64,000 nucleotides of DNA from Gracilimonas sediminicola. Lineage in GTDB: Bacteria; Bacteroidota; Rhodothermia; Balneolales; Balneolaceae. Both the position numbers and the translations under genes were made by a program. This document shows, piece after piece, positions 25,490 through 33,631 of this stretch. The DNA is taken from assembly GCF_024320785.1 (NCBI RefSeq), contig NZ_JANDBC010000001.1, forward strand, positions 1,370,001 to 1,434,000. The letters run 5' to 3'. Position 1 is the stretch's first letter, and every line of letters starts with the position of its first letter. The notes beneath the pieces are model-generated. The model was not told the DNA's origin, ran no database searches, and saw nothing but the letters and a program-made list of their open reading frames with translations.

Positions 25490-27121
25490 ATGACTAATAA
25501 AGCACTACTCTTTTTACTCGCACTATCCCTTTCTGCATGCAGTATTTTCAAGAAAGGACCTGAAACCCCTCCCCCAACCATTTATTCGTTTTCTGAAGAA
25601 ATCACCAAAGATCGCTTATACAGCGACCTGGCCGTATTGGCCCACGACTCTCTTCAGGGAAGGGAAACCGGAACCATATATGAAGAAAAAGCTGCACGAT
25701 ATCTGTCCAAACGATATGCGGAAATAGGACTGAAAGCTGTAGGTGACGATAACTCCTATTTTCAACACTACGAACTTACCCAACCAGCCGTTGAACAGGT
25801 TACCTACCGACTTGCTGATGGTGACGAAGTAGTTGATAATTCCACCCATAACGCCCAACAAATCGGAAATTTTGTTACCCTTTTTGGCGGTAGTGATACC
25901 GTAAGCGGGCCTGTTGTTTTCGCCGGTGCCGGCATGTATAACGAAGCGGAAGGCATCAATCACTTTCCGGAAGATGTGTCCGGCAAATGGTTGCTTGTGA
26001 TGTATGAGCGTTCTAACACCAACATGCAATATCTGCAAAGAGCACTTACCTCTGGTGGCGCCGTGGGTACCATCCTGATTGTAGGAACCGATACTACCGA
26101 CTTTCTTCAGGAAGCAAAAACACGCCAGGATTATTTTGGCCGTGGACAAGGACTGAACCTCAAGTATTTGCAGGAAGATGATGGCAGTACAGCTCCGGCA
26201 TTCAACCGTGTTCACCCTGAACTGGGAGCCCGGATGCTTGGACTTGAAAACCTGGAGGCGTTAGCCGAAACACAAAGTAAAATCCTCGAAGAGCCTGCCT
26301 CTTTCCAGGCCAAGCCTTTAGAAGGACAAACTTTGTATCACAATCCCGTTGTGAACGAGAATACAGTTCATACCAAAAACGTGGTTGCTTTACTGGAAGG
26401 AAGCGACCCGGAGCTGAAGAATGAAGTGGTAGTACTAAGCGCACACTACGATCACGTTGGTGTTGGTCAGCCCGATTCAACCGGAGATAACATTTACAAC
26501 GGCGCCGATGACGACGGAAGTGGAACCGTAGCTACGCTGCATACCGCACAAGCCATGGCTGAAGCAAAAGCCGCCGGTGTTGGGCCAAAAAGGAGTGTTT
26601 TATTCCTAAGTGTATCCGGTGAGGAAAAAGGACTTTTAGGTTCCCGCTATTATTCCGACCACCCCATTTTCTCCATCGAGAATACGGTAGCTAACATTAA
26701 CATTGATATGATTGGTCGGGTTGATCCTGAGCACCAAAATAGCGACAGCAGCTATGTGTACATCATTGGTGGAAAAATTATTTCCTCACAGATGGACAGC
26801 CTTACTCAAATGGCGAATGTGATGGGACCAAATCTGGTACTTAGCGACCGATACAATGATCTTGAAGATCCAAACCAGTTTTACCGCAGAAGTGATCACT
26901 GGAACTTTGGGCGACTTGGTGTACCTTTTGTGTTTTTCTTCAACGGAACGCACGAAGATTATCACCGCCCGCAGGATCACATCGAAAAGATTACTTTCGA
27001 GCCTTACCTGAAGCGAACAAAGCTTGTGTACAACCTCACAGCTCTTTTAGCAAACTCCCCCGATCGTCCTCTTGTTGATAATCAGGAGTTTATTGAAAAG
27101 ACACAGGTTGATCCTCGGTAG
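25490..27121 (+). CDS. Secreted lipoprotein, M28-family zinc aminopeptidase
   Basis: Begins with a lipoprotein signal peptide (LALSLSAC, lipidated Cys17). Residues ~110-240 form a PA-like insert, followed by the di-zinc peptidase domain. Zinc and catalytic residues are visible in SAHYDHVG (H319, probable ligand), GADDDGSGT (D340), SGEEKGLLGS (catalytic and ligand Glu pair), NIDMIGRVD and the last His in HEDYHRP. It releases N-terminal amino acids or dipeptides from peptides in the periplasm or on the cell surface. The gene starts 14 bp after scpA, probably fortuitous co-transcription. Ends 120 bp before a bidirectional terminator. Confidence 0.92.
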   Translation: MTNKALLFLLALSLSACSIFKKGPETPPPTIYSFSEEITKDRLYSDLAVLAHDSLQGRETGTIYEEKAARYLSKRYAEIGLKAVGDDNSYFQHYELTQPAVEQVTYRLADGDEVVDNSTHNAQQIGNFVTLFGGSDTVSGPVVFAGAGMYNEAEGINHFPEDVSGKWLLVMYERSNTNMQYLQRALTSGGAVGTILIVGTDTTDFLQEAKTRQDYFGRGQGLNLKYLQEDDGSTAPAFNRVHPELGARMLGLENLEALAETQSKILEEPASFQAKPLEGQTLYHNPVVNENTVHTKNVVALLEGSDPELKNEVVVLSAHYDHVGVGQPDSTGDNIYNGADDDGSGTVATLHTAQAMAEAKAAGVGPKRSVLFLSVSGEEKGLLGSRYYSDHPIFSIENTVANINIDMIGRVDPEHQNSDSSYVYIIGGKIISSQMDSLTQMANVMGPNLVLSDRYNDLEDPNQFYRRSDHWNFGRLGVPFVFFFNGTHEDYHRPQDHIEKITFEPYLKRTKLVYNLTALLANSPDRPLVDNQEFIEKTQVDPR

Positions 27122-27157
27122 AACAAAGAACATCCAACACCAAACCTCGACCTTTTC

Positions 27158-27183
27158 TGCTCCAACGCAGAGCGATTGGAGCA
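27158..27183 (+). other. 8-bp hairpin downstream of the M28 gene
   Basis: TGCTCCAA (27158-27165) pairs perfectly with TTGGAGCA (27176-27183) across a 10-base loop. No T-run follows, so it is not a rho-independent terminator by itself; it may protect the 3' end of the peptidase mRNA. Weak evidence beyond pairing. Confidence 0.35.
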
Positions 27184-27240
27184 AGGTAAGAGAACTTCAA
27201 ACTTGAGCCTTCTTTGTTCGAAGTTAGATATTGAGTTTAA

Positions 27241-27277
27241 AAAAACGCTCCGGCAGCTCTGCGTCGGAGCGTTTTTT
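27241..27277. terminator. Bidirectional rho-independent terminator
   Basis: ACGCTCCG (27245-27252) pairs with CGGAGCGT (27265-27272), flanked by A5 before and T6 after. Both strands therefore have a GC stem followed by a U-run. It serves the plus-strand M28 peptidase gene and the minus-strand TPR-CHAT gene, whose stop codon is at its right edge. Confidence 0.9.
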
Positions 27278-30200
27278 ATTTACCGATCAAAATAAACGGA
27301 GCCCAATACACCGGGTGGTTGTAATAAGGGTGATCGATCATCGCCAGTTTGGCGTCACGAATTGCTTTGGTTTTGTAATCTATCATAGGATGTTCATACA
27401 TGCCAAACCAATCCAGCGTTTGATTCCACATGCCGTAATCCTCTTGCTGGTGAGCTAACATGCTGCTGTAAAAGTTCGACATAAACACCGAGGTACTTCG
27501 GTCAAAAACGGACCACAAGCTTACCATTACCGAAGAAGCTCCGGCGGAAAGAAATGAGCGCTGTAAGCCCAGCAGTCCCTCGCCCGTCACCAGTTTACCC
27601 ATTCCTGTATTACAGGCGCTTAGCGTTACCAGGTCGGCATTCAGTTTCAGGCTGGAAATTTCGCGGCTATTCAGGTGGCCGTCTTCCCCAAATAAAGACT
27701 CCACTTCTGCTTTTTTGGAAAGTATGAGTCCGCTTCGGAATGGATTGGTTTCATCCACATTGGCGTGAGTAGCAAAATGCAGGATTCGGTAATTCCCCAA
27801 ATCATGAGACTTAAGTGTGGCTTCGGTAACATCATCATTCTTCAGAATTTTGACCTTACTGAAATTCACCGATATGGAATCCACCTCCAGCAAAGTTGAA
27901 GGCAACGAAGCAAATGAGGCCTGCGAACGCGCCGGGTAAGCTGCGTTTTCTTCACTTTCAAAACCGGAGCCTGCCAGAGCCAATAAGTCATATTCCGTTT
28001 CCCGATGAGGAGGTTGTATAAAAGAATAAATGGATGCAGAGGGCAGGTATTTAACCTGAAAATCCTGGATCAGGAACCGCGAGTCCCTGCTTAGAGCTTC
28101 AAAGGGCAGGAAGCTCAACGGTCCGTCCGGAATAATGACAAGGTTTGCTGTTTTCGGGCCTTCGACTTCTTCAAAAGCCGGAATCAAATAATCATACAAG
28201 TTCGCGCCCTGGTCATAAATCGTGCTTTTCTCTTCTGATTCGATTATGGATTGACGGAAACTGCGAACGTTCTCTGTAAAAAATGACCGGGCATTCGTTG
28301 AGCTCACTGAGTCTCTATAGGAAGCAGAAATATCATCATGTTGTACCACCAACCTGATCATGCCGGTCTGGGTAAATGCATACTCTATAACGGCTGTTTC
28401 CTCGTTCAGCAATTCCTGCACTTTGCTGAGGGTTACCGGTTCCGGATAATCAAAATTCTTTAACTCTCTGCTGTTTGTATGAAGTTCGTTCAGGAAGGAT
28501 TGGTACTCGAATTCCAGGTCTTTAAGTTCTTCCCTGATTTCCGCAGCCCCCTCTTTTGAATCTGCTTGTTCAAGCTGGGTGTATAACCGATCTATTTGTT
28601 TCGCTTTTTGCTGTTTTTTGATCAGGGTAGCTTCGTCAAGCGTTTCGTACACTTTTTTACGGGCCTCGGCTAACTCATCCATCAACACACGAGCTTTTGC
28701 AGCCTCAACCAGGTCAAAGGCTTTCTCCGGATCATTCTTTTGAATGATATACCAGGAAGCCACCTCATTATAAAACCCGGCATAATCCCGGAAAAAACCA
28801 GATCTGAAAGTTAGTCCTGCCACATTGGTTCGGACAGAATCGATTAGAAAAAAAGCTTCATCCGCTAATATAAAAGCACTATCCGACTCCATTTTACTGT
28901 AAGCACCGGCAAGCTCTATAGTCGGTTCTATTTGAGAAGAGATACTTTGATTGGCGAACATGGCATGAGCTCTTCTGAATTGACCAACGCTTTTTCGGAA
29001 TTCACCTTCTGCCTCGTAAATCTCGCCAAGCACCATATGGGCCTGCGATAGCTGCGAAGCAAAATTTTCGCTCGAAATGCTTTTTGCTTCCGTTACATAT
29101 TCTTTCGCTTCATCAAATTCATCTTGCTTTAATTTCAATTCGGCAATTTTGAGATAAAGCCCTGCCAGCTCTTGCGGCGAGTCGGCTTTTTTTATCCAGT
29201 TTAACGCTTCCCGGTAAAAGCTTTCGGCATTATTGAGGTCATTATTCAAAACAGCCACCTCTGCAAGCTCTTTCAGGTTGTTGGCGATAGAAACCGGCCG
29301 TTCCGTCTGATAGTTAGTTTCCAGGGCTTCATTGAAATAGGCAAGGGCGTTTTCGTAATCTCCCGAGCGCTTATAAAGCTGGCCGATGTTGATAAGCGTC
29401 TGCGTAATGTCGTACGGGTTTTCCAGCATCCGGGAGAGCTCCAGCGACTTCCCATAGTAGATAATAGCGCTATCCTTTTGCCCCATATCATTAAAACTGA
29501 CGGCCATATTATGGTAGGCAATATCCATTAGGTTGGGGTTCCCTGTTTCTTCTCTTAAATCTAAGCTCTGCCGAATGTACTTATTGGCCTGCTTGTGCAG
29601 CCCTAAATTTCGGAGCGTGATAAACATGCCATTCAGCACAAACGACAAACGATAGTTTTCGCCAATCGATTCATATATTTCTTTGGCTTTCTTCTGATGG
29701 GAAAAGGCTCGTTCATAATCTCCGGAGTATAAATAGGGGTAGGAAATATTATTATTTAGTTGAGCCATAAATGCTGAAGCTCCCTCAACTGCGGCAAGTT
29801 CCAACCCTTTCTCATAAAACCGTATTGACTTCTCATATTGCTCTAACTCGCGGTATACCCTTCCCAGGTTTTTTTGTATTTCCGCTTTTAATATAGCCCC
29901 CGCGTTTTTAGGCTGATGTTCATTTACGAATATAAAAAGCTCTTCTCCTTTCCGAACTTCACCCAGACTAAGTAAAGCATCACCCTGCCGTAAAATTGAT
30001 CGTACCCAATCTACCGAGTCCCCAACAGAAAGGTAATACTCTGATGCCTCTTTAAAAATCTCTGCCGCCTGCTCATACTTGGCCTGCCGGTACAAATCAT
30101 GGGCCTGATTGTACAACGAATCTGAAGCGACATTTTGGGCCTGTAACCCGAGAAAAAAACCGGCTCCAACAATAAGTATAACTGACGCAAATACTTTCAT
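27276..30200 (-). CDS. Exported TPR-CHAT protease (caspase-like)
   Basis: A 974-residue protein with a signal peptide (residues 1-21, cut near LQAQ). About ten TPR repeats cover residues ~28-450, and a charged helical linker (about 490-570, many Lys/Glu/Gln) precedes the C-terminal CHAT domain (about 670-974). The caspase-type dyad is intact: H812 in HFATHA and C863 in LSACNTG, followed by GLQRSFLSAGA and SLWSVFDRST, which are hallmark CHAT segments. CHAT proteases cleave partner proteins when their TPR part senses a signal. The signal peptide implies periplasmic action. It is divergent from a 41-residue Gly/Asp-rich gene 75 bp away, a possible substrate or partner. Confidence 0.92.
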   Translation of the reverse strand: MKVFASVILIVGAGFFLGLQAQNVASDSLYNQAHDLYRQAKYEQAAEIFKEASEYYLSVGDSVDWVRSILRQGDALLSLGEVRKGEELFIFVNEHQPKNAGAILKAEIQKNLGRVYRELEQYEKSIRFYEKGLELAAVEGASAFMAQLNNNISYPYLYSGDYERAFSHQKKAKEIYESIGENYRLSFVLNGMFITLRNLGLHKQANKYIRQSLDLREETGNPNLMDIAYHNMAVSFNDMGQKDSAIIYYGKSLELSRMLENPYDITQTLINIGQLYKRSGDYENALAYFNEALETNYQTERPVSIANNLKELAEVAVLNNDLNNAESFYREALNWIKKADSPQELAGLYLKIAELKLKQDEFDEAKEYVTEAKSISSENFASQLSQAHMVLGEIYEAEGEFRKSVGQFRRAHAMFANQSISSQIEPTIELAGAYSKMESDSAFILADEAFFLIDSVRTNVAGLTFRSGFFRDYAGFYNEVASWYIIQKNDPEKAFDLVEAAKARVLMDELAEARKKVYETLDEATLIKKQQKAKQIDRLYTQLEQADSKEGAAEIREELKDLEFEYQSFLNELHTNSRELKNFDYPEPVTLSKVQELLNEETAVIEYAFTQTGMIRLVVQHDDISASYRDSVSSTNARSFFTENVRSFRQSIIESEEKSTIYDQGANLYDYLIPAFEEVEGPKTANLVIIPDGPLSFLPFEALSRDSRFLIQDFQVKYLPSASIYSFIQPPHRETEYDLLALAGSGFESEENAAYPARSQASFASLPSTLLEVDSISVNFSKVKILKNDDVTEATLKSHDLGNYRILHFATHANVDETNPFRSGLILSKKAEVESLFGEDGHLNSREISSLKLNADLVTLSACNTGMGKLVTGEGLLGLQRSFLSAGASSVMVSLWSVFDRSTSVFMSNFYSSMLAHQQEDYGMWNQTLDWFGMYEHPMIDYKTKAIRDAKLAMIDHPYYNHPVYWAPFILIGK

Positions 30201-30275
30201 ATACTCTTATCTGATTATTGCATGTAAAAGTATAATATTGTTTTTTGCTCAGAACAACGAATTAATCAGGTACAA

Positions 30276-30401
30276 ATGAAAGATACATTGGCTTATAAAA
30301 ATTACTTTTCGATAAAAGCATATAATCAATCAGACGACCCCGTTAAAGAAGACGGCACCGGAGGTGACGATGACGACGGCGGTAAAACAGGCGGAGGCTA
30401 A
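30276..30401 (+). CDS. Micropeptide, Gly/Asp-rich tail, next to the CHAT gene
   Basis: A 41-codon frame starting at ATG 30276, with a weak Shine-Dalgarno (CAGG) 6 bases upstream, and ending at TAA 30399-30401, 23 bp before a terminator. The N-terminal half (about residues 1-20, with Lys, Tyr and Phe) looks like a leader. The C-terminal half is low-complexity: DGTGGDDDDGGKTGGG at residues 26-41. No signal peptide. The layout leader plus Gly-rich core resembles a peptide precursor or processing substrate. It is divergent from the TPR-CHAT protease. Too short for homology by eye; coding status is supported by its own promoter-sized gap, its start, and a terminator placed just after it. Confidence 0.5.
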   Translation: MKDTLAYKNYFSIKAYNQSDDPVKEDGTGGDDDDGGKTGGG

Positions 30402-30424
30402 AAACTCTTTTTAGATAAAGATAT

Positions 30425-30452
30425 AGCCACGTGATAAACGTGGCTTTTTTTT
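30425..30452. terminator. Rho-independent terminator after the micropeptide gene
   Basis: AGCCACG (30425-30431) pairs with CGTGGCT (30439-30445) across a 7-base loop, followed by a run of eight T. The ftsY stop lies at its right edge, so it might also end ftsY transcription, but its A-rich left side is weaker. Confidence 0.85.
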
Positions 30453-31404
30453 ATTCCCCAAACAACGCATTCACAAAGTTGGCCCGGTCAAATACCTGAA
30501 GGTCTTCTATTTTCTCACCCAGCCCGATATATTTTACGGGAACGCTAAGCTCATGCGATACTCCGATTACGATTCCTCCTTTAGCCGTTCCATCTAATTT
30601 AGTGAGAGCCAGCCCGGTGATATCTACCGTTTCGGTGAACGCTTTTGCCTGCTGCATGGCATTCTGTCCGGTGGAAGCATCCAGTACTAAAATCACTTCA
30701 TGTGGAGCTCCTTCCACCACCTTACCCATTACCCGCTTTATTTTGGCAAGTTCTTCCATCAGTGCTTTTTTGTTGTGAAGCCGACCGGCTGTGTCGATCA
30801 AAGCTACATCGCTGCCGCGAGCTTTAGCTGCTGCAACCGTATCGTAGGCAACGGAAGCCGGGTCTGCATTTTGGCCCTGTTGGATGATGGGAACATCCGC
30901 TCGTTCACTCCAGATTTTTAGCTGATTGACCGCTGCCGCACGGAAGGTATCTGCAGCTCCTAAAATCACTTTTTTGCCTGCTTTTTTATATAGGTGAGCC
31001 AGCTTTCCGATGGTGGTCGTTTTCCCGACTCCATTCACCCCAACCACTAAAATAACGTGTGGGTTGATGGGGAATTCGGCTTCAAATTCTGCGGGTTTAT
31101 CAGGGGCATTGTCTTCCAGAAGGTGTACAATTTCTTCCCGGAGCATTGCTTGTAGCTCATCCTGCGTTACGTACTTATCTTTGGCAACCCGGGCTTCAAT
31201 TTTCTTAATAATCTCGATGGTGGTGTTAACCCCCACATCCGAAGTAATCAGGATTTCTTCGAGGTCATCCAGGATGGCATCATCAACTTTATCTTTCCCT
31301 ACAAAGGCCTTCCCGATTTTATTAAGCAGGCCATCGCGACTTTTCTCAACACCTTCGTCAAGCTTTTCTTTTTTCTTCAGTCCTAATTTTTCAAGAAATC
31401 CCAT
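30451..31404 (-). CDS. ftsY: Signal recognition particle receptor FtsY
   Basis: The SRP GTPase that docks ribosome-SRP complexes at the membrane. Layout: short charged N-terminal region (1-30), four-helix N domain (about 30-110), G domain with GVNGVGKTT (122-130), DTAGRLHNK and TKLDGTAKGG. The C-terminal GLGEKIEDLQVFD is specific to the FtsY/Ffh pair and marks FtsY. At 317 residues it is a minimal form without the long acidic A domain of E. coli FtsY. It is followed 11 bp downstream by nothing else on this strand; pgsA-like lies upstream. Confidence 0.97.
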   Translation of the reverse strand: MGFLEKLGLKKKEKLDEGVEKSRDGLLNKIGKAFVGKDKVDDAILDDLEEILITSDVGVNTTIEIIKKIEARVAKDKYVTQDELQAMLREEIVHLLEDNAPDKPAEFEAEFPINPHVILVVGVNGVGKTTTIGKLAHLYKKAGKKVILGAADTFRAAAVNQLKIWSERADVPIIQQGQNADPASVAYDTVAAAKARGSDVALIDTAGRLHNKKALMEELAKIKRVMGKVVEGAPHEVILVLDASTGQNAMQQAKAFTETVDITGLALTKLDGTAKGGIVIGVSHELSVPVKYIGLGEKIEDLQVFDRANFVNALFGE

Positions 31405-31415
31405 ATAAATAATAG

Positions 31416-32009
31416 CTAATTGAATTCTGCTCCGCTCATAATCAGGCGGTAGCGATTAAAGTAATCGATCCAGGAGATAATCATTAATGTGAGTGAACAT
31501 GCCATCAAAAACATATGGACGCCTCCGGCATCCGGAAAGAAAAACACCGCGATCCAGTACAAGGCTAACACGTTCACAGAAATTTTTCCGGACATGATAG
31601 CCATGGCCACCTTATCGTATTTCTTTTTGATATAGTACGAGCCCAGCATAATCATACTGTCCCGGATTACCGCAAATATCAAAAACCAAAGGGGAATCCA
31701 TCCTATCCACACGGTGTACACGAAAAGAACGAGAGCACACAGCTTATCGGCAATCGGGTCAATCATCTTGCCCAGTTCTGAGATGGTGTCGGTCTTTCGG
31801 GCAATAAAACCATCCAGATAATCGGATATCACTCCATATACAATTAATACCATAATAGCGGTATTCACCTGTAAATCGTTCAGGTAATGTAAATAGACCA
31901 CCGGAAAGGCCACTAAAATACGGCTGAACGAAATGGTATTGGACCAGGTAAATACCCGTCCTGTAACCTCCACTTTCTTTCCGTCTATATTTTTGGTTGT
32001 ATTAGCCAA
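31416..32009 (-). CDS. CDP-alcohol phosphatidyltransferase, PgsA-like
   Basis: A 197-residue membrane protein with the full signature D63-x2-D66-G67-x2-A70-R71-x8-G80-x3-D84-x3-D88. Length and the DYLDGFIAR form fit phosphatidylglycerophosphate synthase (PgsA), which joins CDP-diacylglycerol and glycerol 3-phosphate. About five membrane helices are visible. It is 11 bp upstream of ftsY on the same strand, so both may be co-transcribed. Its presence suggests that the larger enzyme at 7482-8432 is not needed for ordinary phosphatidylglycerol synthesis. Confidence 0.88.
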   Translation of the reverse strand: MANTTKNIDGKKVEVTGRVFTWSNTISFSRILVAFPVVYLHYLNDLQVNTAIMVLIVYGVISDYLDGFIARKTDTISELGKMIDPIADKLCALVLFVYTVWIGWIPLWFLIFAVIRDSMIMLGSYYIKKKYDKVAMAIMSGKISVNVLALYWIAVFFFPDAGGVHMFLMACSLTLMIISWIDYFNRYRLIMSGAEFN

Positions 32010-32072
32010 ACCTTGTTTTTAATTGCGATATTGCCTGTCCAAATTTACAGTCCTTAAGTCTCTAAAACCACC

Positions 32073-32642
32073 ATGAACGAGCACAAATTACTGGTAGAGA
32101 AAACCCTGACATCGAAAGAAGTTTTCAACGGAAAGCTGTTGCACGTTTTCTATGATGAAGTCCGGCTGCCTGATGGCTCAACTTCTACCCGGGAATGGAT
32201 TAAACATCCCGGTGCCTGTGCTGTGGTTCCTGTTTTTGATAACGGAGACCTGATGATGATTCGGCAGTTTCGATATCCCATGAAACAGATTTTCTGGGAA
32301 GTCCCTGCCGGTAAAATTGATGCCGGAGAGCTGCAAGACACCACTGCTATGCGGGAACTTGAGGAGGAAGCCGGCGTTTCTACAACTGATTTCGCCTACG
32401 TCGGGCATTTTTACCCCGGCATCGGATATTCCGATGAAGTCATCCATATCTATGTGGCCTGGAACCTGAAGTCGGTTCCGCAGAAAGCAGATGAGGATGA
32501 GTTTGTTACCCGCCAGCGTATTCCTTTCAAAGAAGCAGTCAATATGGTTCACTCCGGAGAAATCAACGATGGGAAAACCGTGATCTGTTTACTCAGGGCA
32601 TGGCAGTGGTGGCAGAATAATGAGCCTTTCGAGTTAGCTTAA
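32073..32642 (+). CDS. NUDIX hydrolase, ADP-sugar pyrophosphatase-like
   Basis: A 189-residue protein with a Nudix box from G80 to about residue 102: the GE pair at 85-86, then RELEEEAG at 94-101. The upstream half FDNGDLMMIRQFRYPM (55-70) and FYPGIGYSDEVIHIY after the box are typical of the ADP-ribose pyrophosphatase branch (NudF), where the second stretch closes over the substrate. Cleaves ADP-ribose or related nucleotide sugars to AMP and sugar phosphate. Divergent from the pgsA-like gene, 63 bp apart. No operon partner. Confidence 0.9.
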   Translation: MNEHKLLVEKTLTSKEVFNGKLLHVFYDEVRLPDGSTSTREWIKHPGACAVVPVFDNGDLMMIRQFRYPMKQIFWEVPAGKIDAGELQDTTAMRELEEEAGVSTTDFAYVGHFYPGIGYSDEVIHIYVAWNLKSVPQKADEDEFVTRQRIPFKEAVNMVHSGEINDGKTVICLLRAWQWWQNNEPFELA

Positions 32643-32660
32643 AAACTAAAACAGGTAGCT

Positions 32661-32948
32661 TTACTGAATAATCCCTTCATCCTTAGCCAGCTCATACATA
32701 CTTTCGTGCAGGTTTTCATTGTCCAGCTCACCGCGCATGCATAATTCAGTAACCTCCACCCCATTCAGCATCAGCACACACCCCATATCAGAGAGTACCT
32801 GATCAAATTTCCGGGGGTCGGTCTTGCTTAGTTTGTCCACATCTATTCCATCGGGACTGATCTTCTTGTTCACTAAAATATAGAATTGATCATCGGGTCC
32901 GTCTCCAAATGAAAATTCCTCTAATCCGGTGTCTTTCAGTTTAAGCAT
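32661..32948 (-). CDS. Small conserved protein, unknown function
   Basis: A 95-residue acidic protein, no membrane helix. I recognise no family. It overlaps the upstream DNA-binding gene by 8 bp (32941-32948), so the two are translationally coupled and probably act together. The segment DDQFYILVNKKISPDG suggests a small alpha-beta fold. Real by its coupling and by being on the only open frame here. Confidence 0.65.
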   Translation of the reverse strand: MLKLKDTGLEEFSFGDGPDDQFYILVNKKISPDGIDVDKLSKTDPRKFDQVLSDMGCVLMLNGVEVTELCMRGELDNENLHESMYELAKDEGIIQ

Positions 32949-33354
32949 GGCGTTCTAAAAATTCTCTGGCTTTAATAATTTCTGTGATTTCATCTGATTT
33001 TTTATCCACGATCCGAACCTGGAATAAGCTTATGATCGCCTGTTCCTTCAGTGTGGATATTACTTCATCAATAGTTTCGCATTCTTCGGTTTCACTCACA
33101 AGGTCGTTAATGCCTTGCACAATATACCGGTACTGCTTATCACTTTTCTTTTTTGATGTTTGGGGTGATGGCTCCTGAGGCTCATTAAAATACTCGCGGA
33201 TGGCTTCTTCCGTAACATACCAGCTAACCCCCAGCTTTCGCCCCCGGATTCGTCCTTCCCGAAGGTAGGTTCGCAAAGTCATCTTTGAAATTCCGAGCTG
33301 CTCATGCAGGTCATCGACCGAATACAGCGTTAAATCTCCTACTGTCTTGGGCAT
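32941..33354 (-). CDS. Helix-turn-helix DNA-binding protein (excisionase/MerR-like)
   Basis: A 137-residue protein whose N-terminal 55 residues form a winged helix-turn-helix of the excisionase/MerR type: YSVDDLHEQLGISKMTLRTY (12-31), then LREGRIRGRKLGVSWYVTEE, as in helix_turn_helix domain-17 proteins. A Pro/Lys linker (about 57-72) and a C-terminal helical part (75-137) follow. It is first of a two-gene operon with the small acidic protein. Such proteins regulate local genes or serve as DNA adaptors; its targets are unknown. It is divergent from the candidate small RNA at 33461. Confidence 0.8.
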   Translation of the reverse strand: MPKTVGDLTLYSVDDLHEQLGISKMTLRTYLREGRIRGRKLGVSWYVTEEAIREYFNEPQEPSPQTSKKKSDKQYRYIVQGINDLVSETEECETIDEVISTLKEQAIISLFQVRIVDKKSDEITEIIKAREFLERHA

Positions 33355-33447
33355 TATGCTTCTTAATTATCAAATTTTGATTACTGTTTATCACCTTTAA
33401 ACTACAAATAATTTATTATTAGTTACTATTAGTTATATAAAAGAAAT

Positions 33448-33538
33448 TAGATTTGGTCGAGGCAGCAGTTCCGTCGTATATTGGAAGCAGTTATTCAAAA
33501 AAACAAGCCCGGCAGCTAAAACCTGTGCGGGATTTTTT
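33448..33538 (+). ncRNA. Candidate small RNA with promoter-like element and terminator
   Basis: In a 277-bp gap, TAGATTTG (33448-33455) matches the FCB -7 element TAnnTTTG. About 55 bases on, a GC-rich hairpin with T6 ends at 33538. No ORF of note fits between them. The transcript would be about 75-80 nt from near 33461. Family unknown; the promoter lacks a clear -33 element, so confidence is low. Confidence 0.35.
33508..33538 (+). terminator. Rho-independent terminator in the gap
   Basis: CCCGGCAG (33508-33515) pairs with CTGTGCGGG (33523-33531) with one wobble and one bulge, followed by ATTTTTT. It is upstream of the large lipoprotein gene and not downstream of any plus-strand CDS, so it ends an unannotated transcript or works as an attenuator for the gene at 33632. 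Confidence 0.7.
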
Positions 33539-33631
33539 ATGCCTGCCTCTCACTAATCCCTGCTTCTAATCCGGTTACATTCCTTTTCATTCCCGGTTTT
33601 TTGTTAGGATGCGGTTCCCTAATTTATCCCG

